From assembly GCA_942493345.1 (NCBI GenBank), contig OW818695.1, forward strand, positions 3,348,001 to 3,412,000: a DNA stretch of 64,000 bases. The letters run 5' to 3'. Below the pieces are notes generated by a model, which had not been told where the DNA came from, did no database searches, and worked only from the letters and a program-made list of their open reading frames with translations. Below are positions 54,033-63,854 of this stretch, piece after piece. Each line of letters opens with the position of its first letter. Positions within the stretch are counted from its first letter, which is position 1. This DNA is from GWE2-42-39 sp942493345. GTDB taxonomy: Bacteria > Bacteroidota > Bacteroidia > Bacteroidales > Prolixibacteraceae. The translations under genes were made by a program, and so were the position numbers.

Positions 54033-55337
54033 ATGGAAAAACATCATAAAATAGAACTCCGGAGCGACGAGGTAAAAGAAATACTGGGGACACCTCCCGG
54101 GTGGATCATCCGCAGGGGCATAACAATAATTTTTGTTGTCGTTGTTGCGTTGCTCGTCGGGAGTTATTTTTATAAATATCCCGATATTATAAAAGCCCGG
54201 GTGGTGGTGCTTTCTGAAAACCCGCCCGCACATATTGTTGCCAATACAAGCGGTAAAATCGACCGTCTGTTTGTTGTCGACAGCGAACAGGTTGACCCGG
54301 ATTCGATATTGGGGATCATTGAAAACCCATCCGATTTTCGCCATGTTTATTCATTAATGAAAGTTCTCGATACCATTAAACCGTGGTTTGATAGTCCGGA
54401 GCGTTTTTCTGAATTGGATTTCGACCGTGAATACAACCTGGGGGAATATCAAAGTTATTACAGTTCGTTTATATCGCAGTGGCGGGAGTATTGCACTTTC
54501 CTCGGATTTAATATGTACGATCAGCGAAAGGATTCGTATGTGAAACAAAGAAACGACTACTGGCGCTATCTCGATCGGTTGAAAAAAAGGCTGAATGTGT
54601 TGATCGAAGAAATGGAAATGAGCGCGGTTCAGTTGCAGCGCGATTCGTCGTTACATGCCAAAAGTGTGTTGGCTGATGTTGATTTGGAAAGTTCGCGATC
54701 TGCTTTTTTAAAACAACGCTACAATTACGAAAGCGCTTTGGTCGAACTTTCGAGTACACAAATCCAGGTGAACAAGATCAATCAGCAGATTCAGGAACTG
54801 GATATTGAGAAACTGGAAGCAGGGAAGCGGCTTCTTGCCACCCTGAAAGAACGGTACGAAAATTTGTATAACCAATTGCGTGCATGGGAAAAGGCATTTG
54901 TCTTGAAAACACCTATTGGCGGACAGGTGACTTTTACCAATGTTTGGAGCGTAAATCAGTATGTAACAGCCGGGAGTGTGGTTTTTTCAGTAGTCCCCGA
55001 GAACAGGGATATGATTATCGGGAAAGCGGTGATGCCTATTATTGGTGCCGGAAAAGTCAAGGTCGGTCAACATGTGAATATAAAATTCGATAATTACCCG
55101 TATATGGAATATGGTATGGTTCAGGGGCAGGTGAAATCGGTATCGCTGGTTCCATCGAACGAAACCTATATTGCTGAAATCATTGTTCCGCAGGATTTAA
55201 AAACGAATTATAATATTGCACTGAATTTTAGCCAGGAGTTGCAAGGCACAGCCGAGATCATCACCGACGAACTGCGCCTGATTGAACGTGTTTTTAACCC
55301 CATCAAAGCCCTTTTTAAGGAAAAAGTGGCGAACTGA
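54033..55337 (+). CDS. HlyD family membrane-fusion protein
   Basis: This 434-residue adaptor has one transmembrane helix (about 33-52: IFVVVVALLVGSYF), an N-terminal biotinyl-lipoyl half (VVLSENPPAHIVANTSGKI), a long coiled-coil hairpin (about 165-285) and a C-terminal barrel (TPIGGQVTF). It joins the ABC exporter to an outer-membrane channel. No TolC gene is in the window. The TTG at 54021 is an alternative start inside the exporter gene's end; the ATG at 54033 is preferred. Confidence 0.92.
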   Translation: MEKHHKIELRSDEVKEILGTPPGWIIRRGITIIFVVVVALLVGSYFYKYPDIIKARVVVLSENPPAHIVANTSGKIDRLFVVDSEQVDPDSILGIIENPSDFRHVYSLMKVLDTIKPWFDSPERFSELDFDREYNLGEYQSYYSSFISQWREYCTFLGFNMYDQRKDSYVKQRNDYWRYLDRLKKRLNVLIEEMEMSAVQLQRDSSLHAKSVLADVDLESSRSAFLKQRYNYESALVELSSTQIQVNKINQQIQELDIEKLEAGKRLLATLKERYENLYNQLRAWEKAFVLKTPIGGQVTFTNVWSVNQYVTAGSVVFSVVPENRDMIIGKAVMPIIGAGKVKVGQHVNIKFDNYPYMEYGMVQGQVKSVSLVPSNETYIAEIIVPQDLKTNYNIALNFSQELQGTAEIITDELRLIERVFNPIKALFKEKVAN

Positions 55338-55452
55338 TTTGAAAATAAAACCAATGTCTTTTTAGTCTGTCTGTTTCGCTCAACTAAAAACTCATGACTC
55401 CCGTCTTTTTATTCATTTTCAGTTAAAAATCAGATTTTTTTTCAAAATTTTC

Positions 55453-55481
55453 TTGCTGGTATTTGAAAATTAGTACTTTTG
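55453..55481 (+). promoter_or_regulatory. rpsL operon promoter 1
   Basis: TTG at 55453-55455 and TACTTTTG at 55474-55481, 18 bases apart, match the Bacteroidota primary sigma consensus exactly. Confidence 0.75.
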
Positions 55482-55526
55482 CACTCCGTTTCAGAAGAAA
55501 TGGGTGAAAAAACGGTTCGAAAAGGG

Positions 55527-55555
55527 TTGTTTTTACAGAAAAAAAAATACCTTTG
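55527..55555 (+). promoter_or_regulatory. rpsL operon promoter 2
   Basis: TTG at 55527-55529 and TACCTTTG at 55548-55555, again 18 bases apart, form a second full consensus promoter 74 bases after the first. It gives a leader of roughly 35 bases before the rpsL ATG. Confidence 0.75.
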
Positions 55556-55597
55556 CAGGCCAATTTTTATATAACATTTTAAATTAAAGATAGCTAT

Positions 55598-55975
55598 ATG
55601 CCAACGATTCAGCAGTTAGTTCGCAAGGGCAGACAAAGCAAGGAAGACAAAAGCAAGTCGCCTGCATTGGATTCATGTCCGCAGCGCCGGGGGGTTTGTG
55701 TGCGTGTGTACACAACAACTCCAAAAAAACCGAATTCGGCTATGCGTAAAGTAGCCAGGGTTCGTTTAACAAACCAGAAGGAAGTGAATGCCTATATTCC
55801 GGGCGAAGGTCACAATCTTCAGGAGCACTCTATTGTATTGGTACGCGGAGGTAGGGTAAAAGACTTACCAGGTGTACGTTACCACTTGATTCGCGGTGCA
55901 TTGGATACCGCCGGTGTGGAAGGTCGCACACAACGTCGTTCGAAATACGGCACAAAAAGACCTAAACAAAAATAA
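55598..55975 (+). CDS. rpsL: 30S ribosomal protein S12
   Basis: A 125-residue S12 with normal start MPTIQQLVRKGR and the decoding-centre segment TTTPKKPNSAMRK, in which the lysines tied to streptomycin resistance when mutated (K43, K44 here) are wild type. First gene of the str/S10 operon, directly behind two promoters. Confidence 0.98.
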   Translation: MPTIQQLVRKGRQSKEDKSKSPALDSCPQRRGVCVRVYTTTPKKPNSAMRKVARVRLTNQKEVNAYIPGEGHNLQEHSIVLVRGGRVKDLPGVRYHLIRGALDTAGVEGRTQRRSKYGTKRPKQK

Positions 55976-56086
55976 ATAACGTTCAGGCTTAGTGGTTTGG
56001 TTGAGTAAAGAGGCCCAAAGAAGAAGACGGCCGATTGAAGTTTATCAGATCGACAGCTAATTTAAAGAACACTAAAGCATTACATA

Positions 56087-56563
56087 ATGAGAAAATCGAA
56101 ACCAAAGAAGAGGATCATTCTGCCTGATCCAAAGTTTAACGACGTTCTTGTAACACGGTTTGTTAATGATTTAATGAGAGACGGTAAAAAATCCGTCGCT
56201 TATGGTATCTTCTACGATGCACTGGATATCGTTGAAAAGAGGATGAAAGATTCAGAAGTCGCTCCTCTTGATGTCTGGAAAAAAGCACTCGAAAACATTA
56301 CTCCAAACGTAGAAGTAAAAAGCCGCCGCGTAGGTGGTGCAACCTTTCAGGTTCCTATGGAAATTCGCCCTGATAGGAAAGCCGCAATTTCAATCAAAAA
56401 CCTTATCCTTTTTGCCCGCAAACGCTCTGGTAAATCCATGGCTGAAAAACTTGCCGGTGAAATTCAATCAGCTTTCAACGAAGAAGGTGGTGCTTTCAAA
56501 AAGAAAGAAGATACCCACCGTATGGCTGAAGCAAACAGGGCTTTTGCACATTTCAGATTTTAA
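56087..56563 (+). CDS. rpsG: 30S ribosomal protein S7
   Basis: A 158-residue S7, starting MRKSKPKKR and ending in the conserved HRMAEANRAFAHFRF. It nucleates assembly of the 30S head on 16S rRNA. The 111-base gap after rpsL is long for this operon; I see no gene or strong structure in it. Confidence 0.98.
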   Translation: MRKSKPKKRIILPDPKFNDVLVTRFVNDLMRDGKKSVAYGIFYDALDIVEKRMKDSEVAPLDVWKKALENITPNVEVKSRRVGGATFQVPMEIRPDRKAAISIKNLILFARKRSGKSMAEKLAGEIQSAFNEEGGAFKKKEDTHRMAEANRAFAHFRF

Positions 56564-56609
56564 TAAATATAGAATATTGGTAATTTGTTAGTTTAGGTAT
56601 TGGTTAAAA

Positions 56610-58721
56610 ATGGCAAATAAAGATCTAAAATATACGAGGAATATCGGCATCATGGCACATATCGATGCTGGTAAAACAACGACGACAGAGCGTATCCTCT
56701 TTTATACGGGTGTTACACACCGTATCGGGGAGGTGCACGATGGCGCTGCGACCATGGACTGGATGGAGCAGGAGCAGGAGCGTGGTATCACCATCACTTC
56801 TGCGGCAACAACTACTTATTGGAAATACAAAGACGAAGAACATAAAATCAACATCATTGATACCCCCGGACACGTTGACTTTACCGTTGAGGTAGAGCGT
56901 TCATTGCGTATTCTGGATGGTACTGTTGCTTTGTTTTGTGCCGTAGGCGGGGTTGAAGCTCAGTCGGAAACAGTTTGGCGTCAGGCCGAAAAATATGGCG
57001 TTCCGCGAATCGGTTTCGTAAATAAAATGGACCGTCAGGGAGCCGATTTTTTTAATGTTGTAAACGAAGTTCGTGAAAAATTAGGCGCTAATCCGATGCC
57101 TATTACCATCCCAATTGGTGCCGAAGAAAAATTTGAAGGAGTTGTCGACCTGATTGAGATGAAGGCCATTCGTTGGTACGATGATTCTATATTGGGAACA
57201 ACATACAGGTTGGAAGAAATTCCGGCTGATATGGTTGAACAGGCCAATGAATACCGTGCAAAACTAATTGAAGCAGTAGCCGAATTGGATGATGCATTAC
57301 TCGAACGTTTCTTCGAAGACCCGGATTCGATTACTCCGGACGAAATGCTGGACGTAATTCGCCGTGCTACCATCGAAGGAATTATTGTTCCGATGATGTG
57401 TGGATCGTCATTCAAAAACAAAGGGGTACAACGCTTATTAGATGCAGTTTGTGCATTCCTGCCAAGTCCGCTTGATAAAGAAGATGTGAAAGGCACAGAG
57501 CCTGGTCTTGATGGTGTTATTTCAAGAAAAGCAGATGTTAATGAACCCGTTGCTGCATTGGCATTTAAAATCGCAACCGATCCTTTTGTCGGACGTTTGT
57601 GTTTTATCCGGGTTTATTCCGGACGAATTAATGCAGGTGATACTGTATATAATTCACGTACCGGTAAAAAAGAACGTATTTCGCGTTTGTACCAGATGCA
57701 CTCGAATAAACAAAATCCGATTGATTTTATCGAAGCGGGTGATATTTGTGCAGCCGTTGGTTTTAAAGATATCCGCACAGGTGATACGTTAAGCGATGTT
57801 AAACATCAGATTATTTTGGAAAGCATCGACTTTCCGGAACCTGTTATTGGTATCGCTATTGAGCCGAAAACACAAAAAGATTTGGACAAACTGAGTAACG
57901 GTTTGGCTAAACTTTCAGAAGAAGATCCTACTTTCAAAGTAAATACAGATGAAGAATCGGGTCAGACCATCATTCGTGGTATGGGTGAGCTTCACCTCGA
58001 AATTATTGTCGACCGTTTGAGACGTGAGTTCAAAGTTGAATGTAATCAGGGTAAACCGCAGGTTGCTTACAAAGAAGCGATCAGCAAATCGGTTGAACTG
58101 CGTGAAGTATTCAAGAAACAATCGGGTGGGCGTGGTAAATTTGCCGATATTATTGTACGCGTTGAACCACGTGAAGACGGAAAAGAAGGTCTCGAATTTG
58201 TTGATGCAGTAAAAGGTGGAAACATTCCACGTGAATATATTCCATCGGTACAGAAAGGTTTCGAATCAGCCATGCAAAATGGTCCGTTGGCAGGTTTTAA
58301 TGTCGACAGTTTGAAAGTTACCCTTCTCGATGGTTCGTTCCACGCCGTTGACTCGGATTCCCTATCATTCGAAATTTGTGCCCGTCAGGCTTTCAAGAAA
58401 GCTGCCGGCCAAGCCAAACCAAAATTACTTGAACCGGTGATGAAAGTTGAAATAGTAACTCCTGAAGAATATATGGGAGATATTATTGGCGACTTGAACC
58501 GTCGTCGCGGTCAAATAGAAGGAATGGACGAAAAAGCAGGCGCCCGTGTTATTAAAGCATTGGTTCCGCTATCTGAATTGTTCGGATACGTTACGGTGTT
58601 GCGTACTTTGTCTTCAGGTCGCGCTACCTCATCGATGGAATTCTCAAAATATGTTGAAATTCCGAATTTGTTGGCAGTGAAAGTGCTCGAAGAATTAAAA
58701 GGAAATGTAAGTTTATTATAG
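56610..58721 (+). CDS. fusA: Elongation factor G
   Basis: A 703-residue translocase GTPase. The G1 loop AHIDAGKTTTTERIL, the switch region with RGITITSAATT, G3 DTPGHVDF and G4 NKMDRQGA are all standard, and domains II-V are complete with no insertions. It is followed directly by rpsJ, with tuf absent, the usual Bacteroidota arrangement. Confidence 0.98.
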   Translation: MANKDLKYTRNIGIMAHIDAGKTTTTERILFYTGVTHRIGEVHDGAATMDWMEQEQERGITITSAATTTYWKYKDEEHKINIIDTPGHVDFTVEVERSLRILDGTVALFCAVGGVEAQSETVWRQAEKYGVPRIGFVNKMDRQGADFFNVVNEVREKLGANPMPITIPIGAEEKFEGVVDLIEMKAIRWYDDSILGTTYRLEEIPADMVEQANEYRAKLIEAVAELDDALLERFFEDPDSITPDEMLDVIRRATIEGIIVPMMCGSSFKNKGVQRLLDAVCAFLPSPLDKEDVKGTEPGLDGVISRKADVNEPVAALAFKIATDPFVGRLCFIRVYSGRINAGDTVYNSRTGKKERISRLYQMHSNKQNPIDFIEAGDICAAVGFKDIRTGDTLSDVKHQIILESIDFPEPVIGIAIEPKTQKDLDKLSNGLAKLSEEDPTFKVNTDEESGQTIIRGMGELHLEIIVDRLRREFKVECNQGKPQVAYKEAISKSVELREVFKKQSGGRGKFADIIVRVEPREDGKEGLEFVDAVKGGNIPREYIPSVQKGFESAMQNGPLAGFNVDSLKVTLLDGSFHAVDSDSLSFEICARQAFKKAAGQAKPKLLEPVMKVEIVTPEEYMGDIIGDLNRRRGQIEGMDEKAGARVIKALVPLSELFGYVTVLRTLSSGRATSSMEFSKYVEIPNLLAVKVLEELKGNVSLL

Positions 58722-58747
58722 ACTTTAACTTATAATTAAATCTCATC

Positions 58748-59053
58748 ATGAGTCAAAAGATCAGAATTAAGCTGAAATCGTATGATCACAACTTGGTTGA
58801 CAAGTCGGCTGAAAAGATCGTAAAAACGGTAAAAACTACCGGTGCTGTCGTAAGTGGTCCTATTCCGCTTCCTACTCACAAACGGGTTTTCACTGTTTTG
58901 CGTTCAACTTTCGTGAATAAAAAATCACGTGAGCAATTTCAGTTGTCTTCGTACAAACGTTTGATCGACATTTACAGCTCAACAGCTAAGACAATTGACG
59001 CCTTAATGAAGCTTGAATTACCAAGTGGCGTCGAAGTAGAAATTAAAGTTTGA
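58748..59053 (+). CDS. rpsJ: 30S ribosomal protein S10
   Basis: A 101-residue S10, starting MSQKIRIKLKSYDHNLVDKS, with GPIPLPTHKRVFTVLRS conserved. It also acts in NusB-dependent antitermination. First gene of the S10 part of the operon. Confidence 0.98.
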   Translation: MSQKIRIKLKSYDHNLVDKSAEKIVKTVKTTGAVVSGPIPLPTHKRVFTVLRSTFVNKKSREQFQLSSYKRLIDIYSSTAKTIDALMKLELPSGVEVEIKV

Positions 59054-59075
59054 TAACCTGTAAAGAAAAACAAAA

Positions 59076-59693
59076 ATGGCAGGATTAATCGGTAAAAAAA
59101 TCGGAATGACATCCGTATTCAGTGTTGAAGGGAAAAATATTCCATGCACTGTGATAGAGGCCGGACCATGCGTTATTACGCAGGTCAAAACGGTCGAAAC
59201 CGACGGTTACGAAGCTATTCAGTTAGGTTACGATGACAAAAAGATCAAAAATTCTGTGAAAGCAGAAATTGGTCATGCTCAGAAAGCCGGGACTGAACCA
59301 AAACGTAAACTCGTTGAGTTTAAAGAAATTAACGGAGAGTACAAATTAGGAGATACTCTCACCGTAGAAACAATCGACGCCGAAGGCTGGGTCGACATTA
59401 CTGGACTAAGCAAAGGGAAAGGCTTCCAGGGGGTAGTAAAACGTCACAACTTCAGAGGGGTGAACGACGCAACCCACGGTCAGCACAACCGCTTGAGAGC
59501 TCCGGGTTCGATCGGTGCTTCTTCATGGCCATCTCGCGTATTCAAAGGAATGCGTATGGCCGGACGCGATGGTAACGACAATGTTACTGTTCAGAACCTC
59601 AAAGTTTTGAAAGTAATCCCTGAGTCGAATTTAATAGTAGTTAAAGGATCAGTTCCTGGGGCAAAAGGTTCTTACGTAATGATTTATCAGTAA
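59076..59693 (+). CDS. rplC: 50S ribosomal protein L3
   Basis: A 205-residue L3, starting MAGLIGKKIGMTSVF, with the long loop SKGKGFQGVVKRHNF that reaches toward the peptidyl transferase centre. Its stop overlaps the rplD start by one base (TAATG). Confidence 0.98.
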   Translation: MAGLIGKKIGMTSVFSVEGKNIPCTVIEAGPCVITQVKTVETDGYEAIQLGYDDKKIKNSVKAEIGHAQKAGTEPKRKLVEFKEINGEYKLGDTLTVETIDAEGWVDITGLSKGKGFQGVVKRHNFRGVNDATHGQHNRLRAPGSIGASSWPSRVFKGMRMAGRDGNDNVTVQNLKVLKVIPESNLIVVKGSVPGAKGSYVMIYQ

Positions 59694-60322
59694 TGGAAAT
59701 AAAAGTAATAAATAAAGAAGGACAAGAAACCGGAAGAACTGTTACTTTAAACGAACAGATTTTCGGTATTGAGCCCAGCGATCACGCAATTTATTTGGAT
59801 GTAAAACAATACATGGCAAATAAACGCCAAGGGACTCACAGCGCAAAAGAAAGAGGCGAAGTATCATACAGTACCCGGAAAATCAAAAAGCAGAAAGGTA
59901 CCGGCGGTGCCCGTGCTGGTAGCATCAAATCTCCGGTATTTCGTGGTGGGGGTCGTGTTTTTGGACCTCGTCCAAGAAATTACGGCTTCAAACTGAACAA
60001 AAAAGTGAAAGTTCTGGCCCGTATTTCTGCATTGAGCTACAAAGCGAAAGAAGAAGCCATCGTGGTGTTGGAAGATTTCACTTTCGACGTGCCAAAAACA
60101 CGCGAAATGGTTGCTATCAGTAATAATCTGAAAATTGCTGATAAAAAGTCACTTTTCGTTTTACCGGAAGAAAATAAAAACATATATTTGTCCTCCAGAA
60201 ATTTACAGGACGTGTCTGTTGTAACAGCCTCTGATATAAATACTTATCAAATACTGAACGCTAAAAAACTTATTGTTTTGGAAAGCTCGGTAAGTAAGTT
60301 GGAAGAATTGTTAACGATTTAA
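59693..60322 (+). CDS. rplD: 50S ribosomal protein L4
   Basis: A 209-residue L4 with the exit-tunnel loop RKIKKQKGTGGARAGS. In some bacteria L4 represses its own operon. It is coupled to L3 and L23 by TAATG overlaps on both sides. Confidence 0.97.
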   Translation: MEIKVINKEGQETGRTVTLNEQIFGIEPSDHAIYLDVKQYMANKRQGTHSAKERGEVSYSTRKIKKQKGTGGARAGSIKSPVFRGGGRVFGPRPRNYGFKLNKKVKVLARISALSYKAKEEAIVVLEDFTFDVPKTREMVAISNNLKIADKKSLFVLPEENKNIYLSSRNLQDVSVVTASDINTYQILNAKKLIVLESSVSKLEELLTI

Positions 60323-60624
60323 TGGGCTTAAAAATGAATGTTTTAATAAAACCGCTAGTGACCGAAAAAATGACAGGACAGGGTGAAAAGCTCAATCGTT
60401 TTGGTTTTGTCGTTAACAAGGACGCTACGAAAATACAGATCAAGAAAGCTGTTGAAAGTATGTACAATGTTAAAGTTGAAGCCGTTAATACCATGGTTTA
60501 TGCTGGAAAACGCAAATCGCGCTTTACCAAAGCCGGGGTTATTGAAGGCACAACCAATGCTTTTAAAAAGGCAATTATAACATTGTCCGAAGGTGATGCT
60601 ATTGATTTTTATAGTAATATTTAA
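60322..60624 (+). CDS. rplW: 50S ribosomal protein L23
   Basis: A 100-residue L23 at the tunnel exit, where trigger factor and SRP dock. The domain begins NVLIKPLVTEKMTG. The ATG at 60322 overlaps the L4 stop; an ATG at 60334 would give a 96-residue protein and is also possible. Confidence 0.95.
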   Translation: MGLKMNVLIKPLVTEKMTGQGEKLNRFGFVVNKDATKIQIKKAVESMYNVKVEAVNTMVYAGKRKSRFTKAGVIEGTTNAFKKAIITLSEGDAIDFYSNI

Positions 60625-60633
60625 TTAATAAAA

Positions 60634-61458
<825 letters not shown>

Positions 61459-61474
61459 TTAAACTGAGAAAAGT

Positions 61475-61741
61475 ATGAGTCGTTCATTAAAGAAAGGGCC
61501 TTTCATCGCTTATCAGCTCGAACGTAAAGTTTTAGCTATGAATGAAACCAGTAAAAAGTCGGTTATTAAGACTTGGGCCCGGGCATCAGTAATTTCTCCT
61601 GACTTTGTAGGTCACACCATTGCAGTACACAACGGAAATAAATTCATTCCCGTTTATGTTACTGAAAATATGGTAGGACATAAGCTCGGTGAATTTGCAC
61701 CTACAAGAACATTCAGGGGACATGCCGGAAACAAACGTTAA
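61475..61741 (+). CDS. rpsS: 30S ribosomal protein S19
   Basis: An 88-residue S19, starting MSRSLKKGPFIAYQL and containing HNGNKFIPVYVTENMVGHKL. It contacts the A-site finger bridge in the 30S head. Confidence 0.98.
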   Translation: MSRSLKKGPFIAYQLERKVLAMNETSKKSVIKTWARASVISPDFVGHTIAVHNGNKFIPVYVTENMVGHKLGEFAPTRTFRGHAGNKR

Positions 61742-61778
61742 GGCATGAGATTCTCATTAACATTTAAAAGAATTCAAG

Positions 61779-62192
61779 ATGGGTGCAAGAAAAAGAAATA
61801 GAGCAAGCGAAACGAAAGAAGCAAAAAAAACACAATATGTTGCTGTTTTGAAGAATAACCCGACATCTCCAAGGAAAGTCAGGCTAGTTGCCGATATGGT
61901 TCGCGGAATGGAGGTAAACAGAGCGCTTGACGTTTTGAAATTTTCCTCAAAAGAAGCTTCCCGCAAGGTTGAAAAATTGTTGATGTCGGCCATCGCAAAC
62001 TGGCAGGCTAAAAACGAAGGTGTTCGCCTGGAAGAAAGCAATTTATATGTAAAAACCGTTGCTGTTGATTCAGCTCGTATCCTGAAACGTTTACGTCCGG
62101 CACCACAAGGCCGTGCACACCGTATTCGTAAAAGATCGAATCACATCACGCTTTGCATTGATAGTAAAATTGTTAACGAAACTGCTAAATAA
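61779..62192 (+). CDS. rplV: 50S ribosomal protein L22
   Basis: A 137-residue L22 with the tunnel hairpin RILKRLRPAPQGRAHRIRKR. The N-terminal extension (MGARKRNRASETKEAKKTQ) is typical of Bacteroidota L22. Confidence 0.97.
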   Translation: MGARKRNRASETKEAKKTQYVAVLKNNPTSPRKVRLVADMVRGMEVNRALDVLKFSSKEASRKVEKLLMSAIANWQAKNEGVRLEESNLYVKTVAVDSARILKRLRPAPQGRAHRIRKRSNHITLCIDSKIVNETAK

Positions 62193-62198
62193 TAATAC

Positions 62199-62930
62199 AT
62201 GGGACAAAAAGTTAATCCAATCGCCAATCGCTTAGGGATCATCAATGGATGGGATTCCAATTGGTTCGGTGGAAACGATTATGGTGATAAGCTCGTGGAG
62301 GATACAAAAATCAGAGAATACCTGAATGCCCGTTTGGCAAAAGCAAGTGTTTCCAAGATTATCATTGAACGTACCTTGAAGCTTATTACGATTACTGTTC
62401 ACACCTCCCGACCAGGTATTATTATTGGTAAAGGTGGCCAGGAAGTTGATAAGCTGAAAGAAGAGCTGAAAAAGGTTACCAATAAAGAAGTTCAGATCAA
62501 TATTTTCGAAATCAAACGTCCGGAGCTTGATGCCCGTATTGTGGCCAGCAATGTTGCCCGCCAGATCGAAGGCAAAGTAGCTTACCGCCGTGCTGTAAAA
62601 ATGGCTATTGCTGCAACCATGAGAATGGGAGCACAGGGAATCAAAATCATGGTTTCAGGTCGTTTAAACGGCGCCGAAATGGCTCGTTCGGAAATGTACA
62701 AAGATGGCCGTACTCCTTTACATACACTCAGGGCTGACATCGATTATGCTCTTGCTGAAGCACTGACCAAAACGGGTTTGCTCGGCGTAAAAGTGTGGAT
62801 TTGTAAAGGTGAAATCTACGGTAAACGCGACCTTTCTCCAAATGTCGGACAAAAGCAGCAAGCTGGAAACAGTCCTGCCAACGAACGCAGAGGCGGAGCC
62901 AAAGGCGGATTTAAGAAAAGAAGAAAATAA
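62199..62930 (+). CDS. rpsC: 30S ribosomal protein S3
   Basis: A 243-residue S3 at the mRNA entry site. The KH domain motif PGIIIGKGGQEVDKL is present, and the tail is rich in Lys, Arg and Gly. Confidence 0.98.
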   Translation: MGQKVNPIANRLGIINGWDSNWFGGNDYGDKLVEDTKIREYLNARLAKASVSKIIIERTLKLITITVHTSRPGIIIGKGGQEVDKLKEELKKVTNKEVQINIFEIKRPELDARIVASNVARQIEGKVAYRRAVKMAIAATMRMGAQGIKIMVSGRLNGAEMARSEMYKDGRTPLHTLRADIDYALAEALTKTGLLGVKVWICKGEIYGKRDLSPNVGQKQQAGNSPANERRGGAKGGFKKRRK

Positions 62931-62952
62931 TATACCTTTCAACTAAAGAAGG

Positions 62953-63387
62953 ATGTTACAACCGAAAAAGACAAAATTCAGAAGAGTACAAAAAGGCCGG
63001 ATGAAAGGCAATGCCCAGCGTGGCAATCAAATTGCATTCGGTTCTTTCGGTATAAAGGCGTTGGAAGAAGCATGGATTACCGGTCGCCAGATTGAAGCGG
63101 CGAGGGTTGCGGTAACCCGCTATATGCAACGTCAGGGTCAAATTTGGATACGAATTTTCCCCGATAAACCAATTACAAAGAAACCTGCAGAGGTTCGTAT
63201 GGGTAAAGGTAAGGGTGCACCCGAAGCATTTGTTGCTCCGGTTTCCCCTGGTAGAATTATTATTGAAGCCGATGGTGTTTCTTTCGAAATAGCAAAAGAA
63301 GCACTGCGTTTGGCTGCTCAGAAATTACCGATAACTACAAAATTTGTGGTTCGGCGCGATTATGTTGAATCTTCAAACGAGGAGTAA
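62953..63387 (+). CDS. rplP: 50S ribosomal protein L16
   Basis: A 144-residue L16, starting MLQPKKTKFRRVQKGRMKG, with the RMGKGKGAPE loop close to the A-site tRNA. It overlaps the rpmC start by one base (TAATG). Confidence 0.98.
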   Translation: MLQPKKTKFRRVQKGRMKGNAQRGNQIAFGSFGIKALEEAWITGRQIEAARVAVTRYMQRQGQIWIRIFPDKPITKKPAEVRMGKGKGAPEAFVAPVSPGRIIIEADGVSFEIAKEALRLAAQKLPITTKFVVRRDYVESSNEE

Positions 63388-63590
63388 TGAAAACATCAGA
63401 GATAAAAGAACTGACCAACAAAGAAATCCTTGAAAGGTTGCAAACCGAAAAGGACAGCTTGCTTCGTATGAAGATGAATCATGCTATTTCCCCTCTTGAA
63501 AATCCGTTACAAATCAAGTTTGCAAGGAGAAATATTGCCCGCCTGAAAACCATACTGCATCAAAGGGAAATTAACGAAAAACGGAGTTAG
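63387..63590 (+). CDS. rpmC: 50S ribosomal protein L29
   Basis: A 67-residue L29 made of two long helices, MKTSEIKELTNKEILERL to ARRNIARLKTILHQRE. It sits by the tunnel exit. Confidence 0.96.
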   Translation: MKTSEIKELTNKEILERLQTEKDSLLRMKMNHAISPLENPLQIKFARRNIARLKTILHQREINEKRS

Positions 63591-63594
63591 TGTG

Positions 63595-63852
63595 ATGGAA
63601 CCAAGAAATCTGAGAAAAGAGCGTACTGGGGTCGTTGTCAGTAATAAAATGCAAAACACCATTGTTGTTGCTGAGAAACGAAAAGAAAAACATCCCATTT
63701 ATGGGAAATTCGTGAACAAAACGACCAAGTTTTACGCACACGATGAAAATAATACCTGCAATGTTGGCGACACTGTGTTGATCATGGAAACACGTCCGCT
63801 CAGCAAGCAAAAACGTTGGAGGTTAGTTGAAATCATAGAAAGAGCTAAGTAA
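63595..63852 (+). CDS. rpsQ: 30S ribosomal protein S17
   Basis: An 85-residue S17 with the OB-fold segments RKERTGVVVSNKMQNTIVV and ETRPLSKQKRWRLVEI. A GTG directly before the ATG (63592) would add one residue; the ATG is preferred. Confidence 0.97.
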   Translation: MEPRNLRKERTGVVVSNKMQNTIVVAEKRKEKHPIYGKFVNKTTKFYAHDENNTCNVGDTVLIMETRPLSKQKRWRLVEIIERAK

Positions 63853-63854
63853 TC

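Noticed and set aside
55359..55390. AT-rich inverted repeat TTTTTAGT/ACTAAAAA after the HlyD gene
   Set aside because: Eight AT-rich pairs with a 16-base loop are expected by chance in such sequence; not called a terminator.
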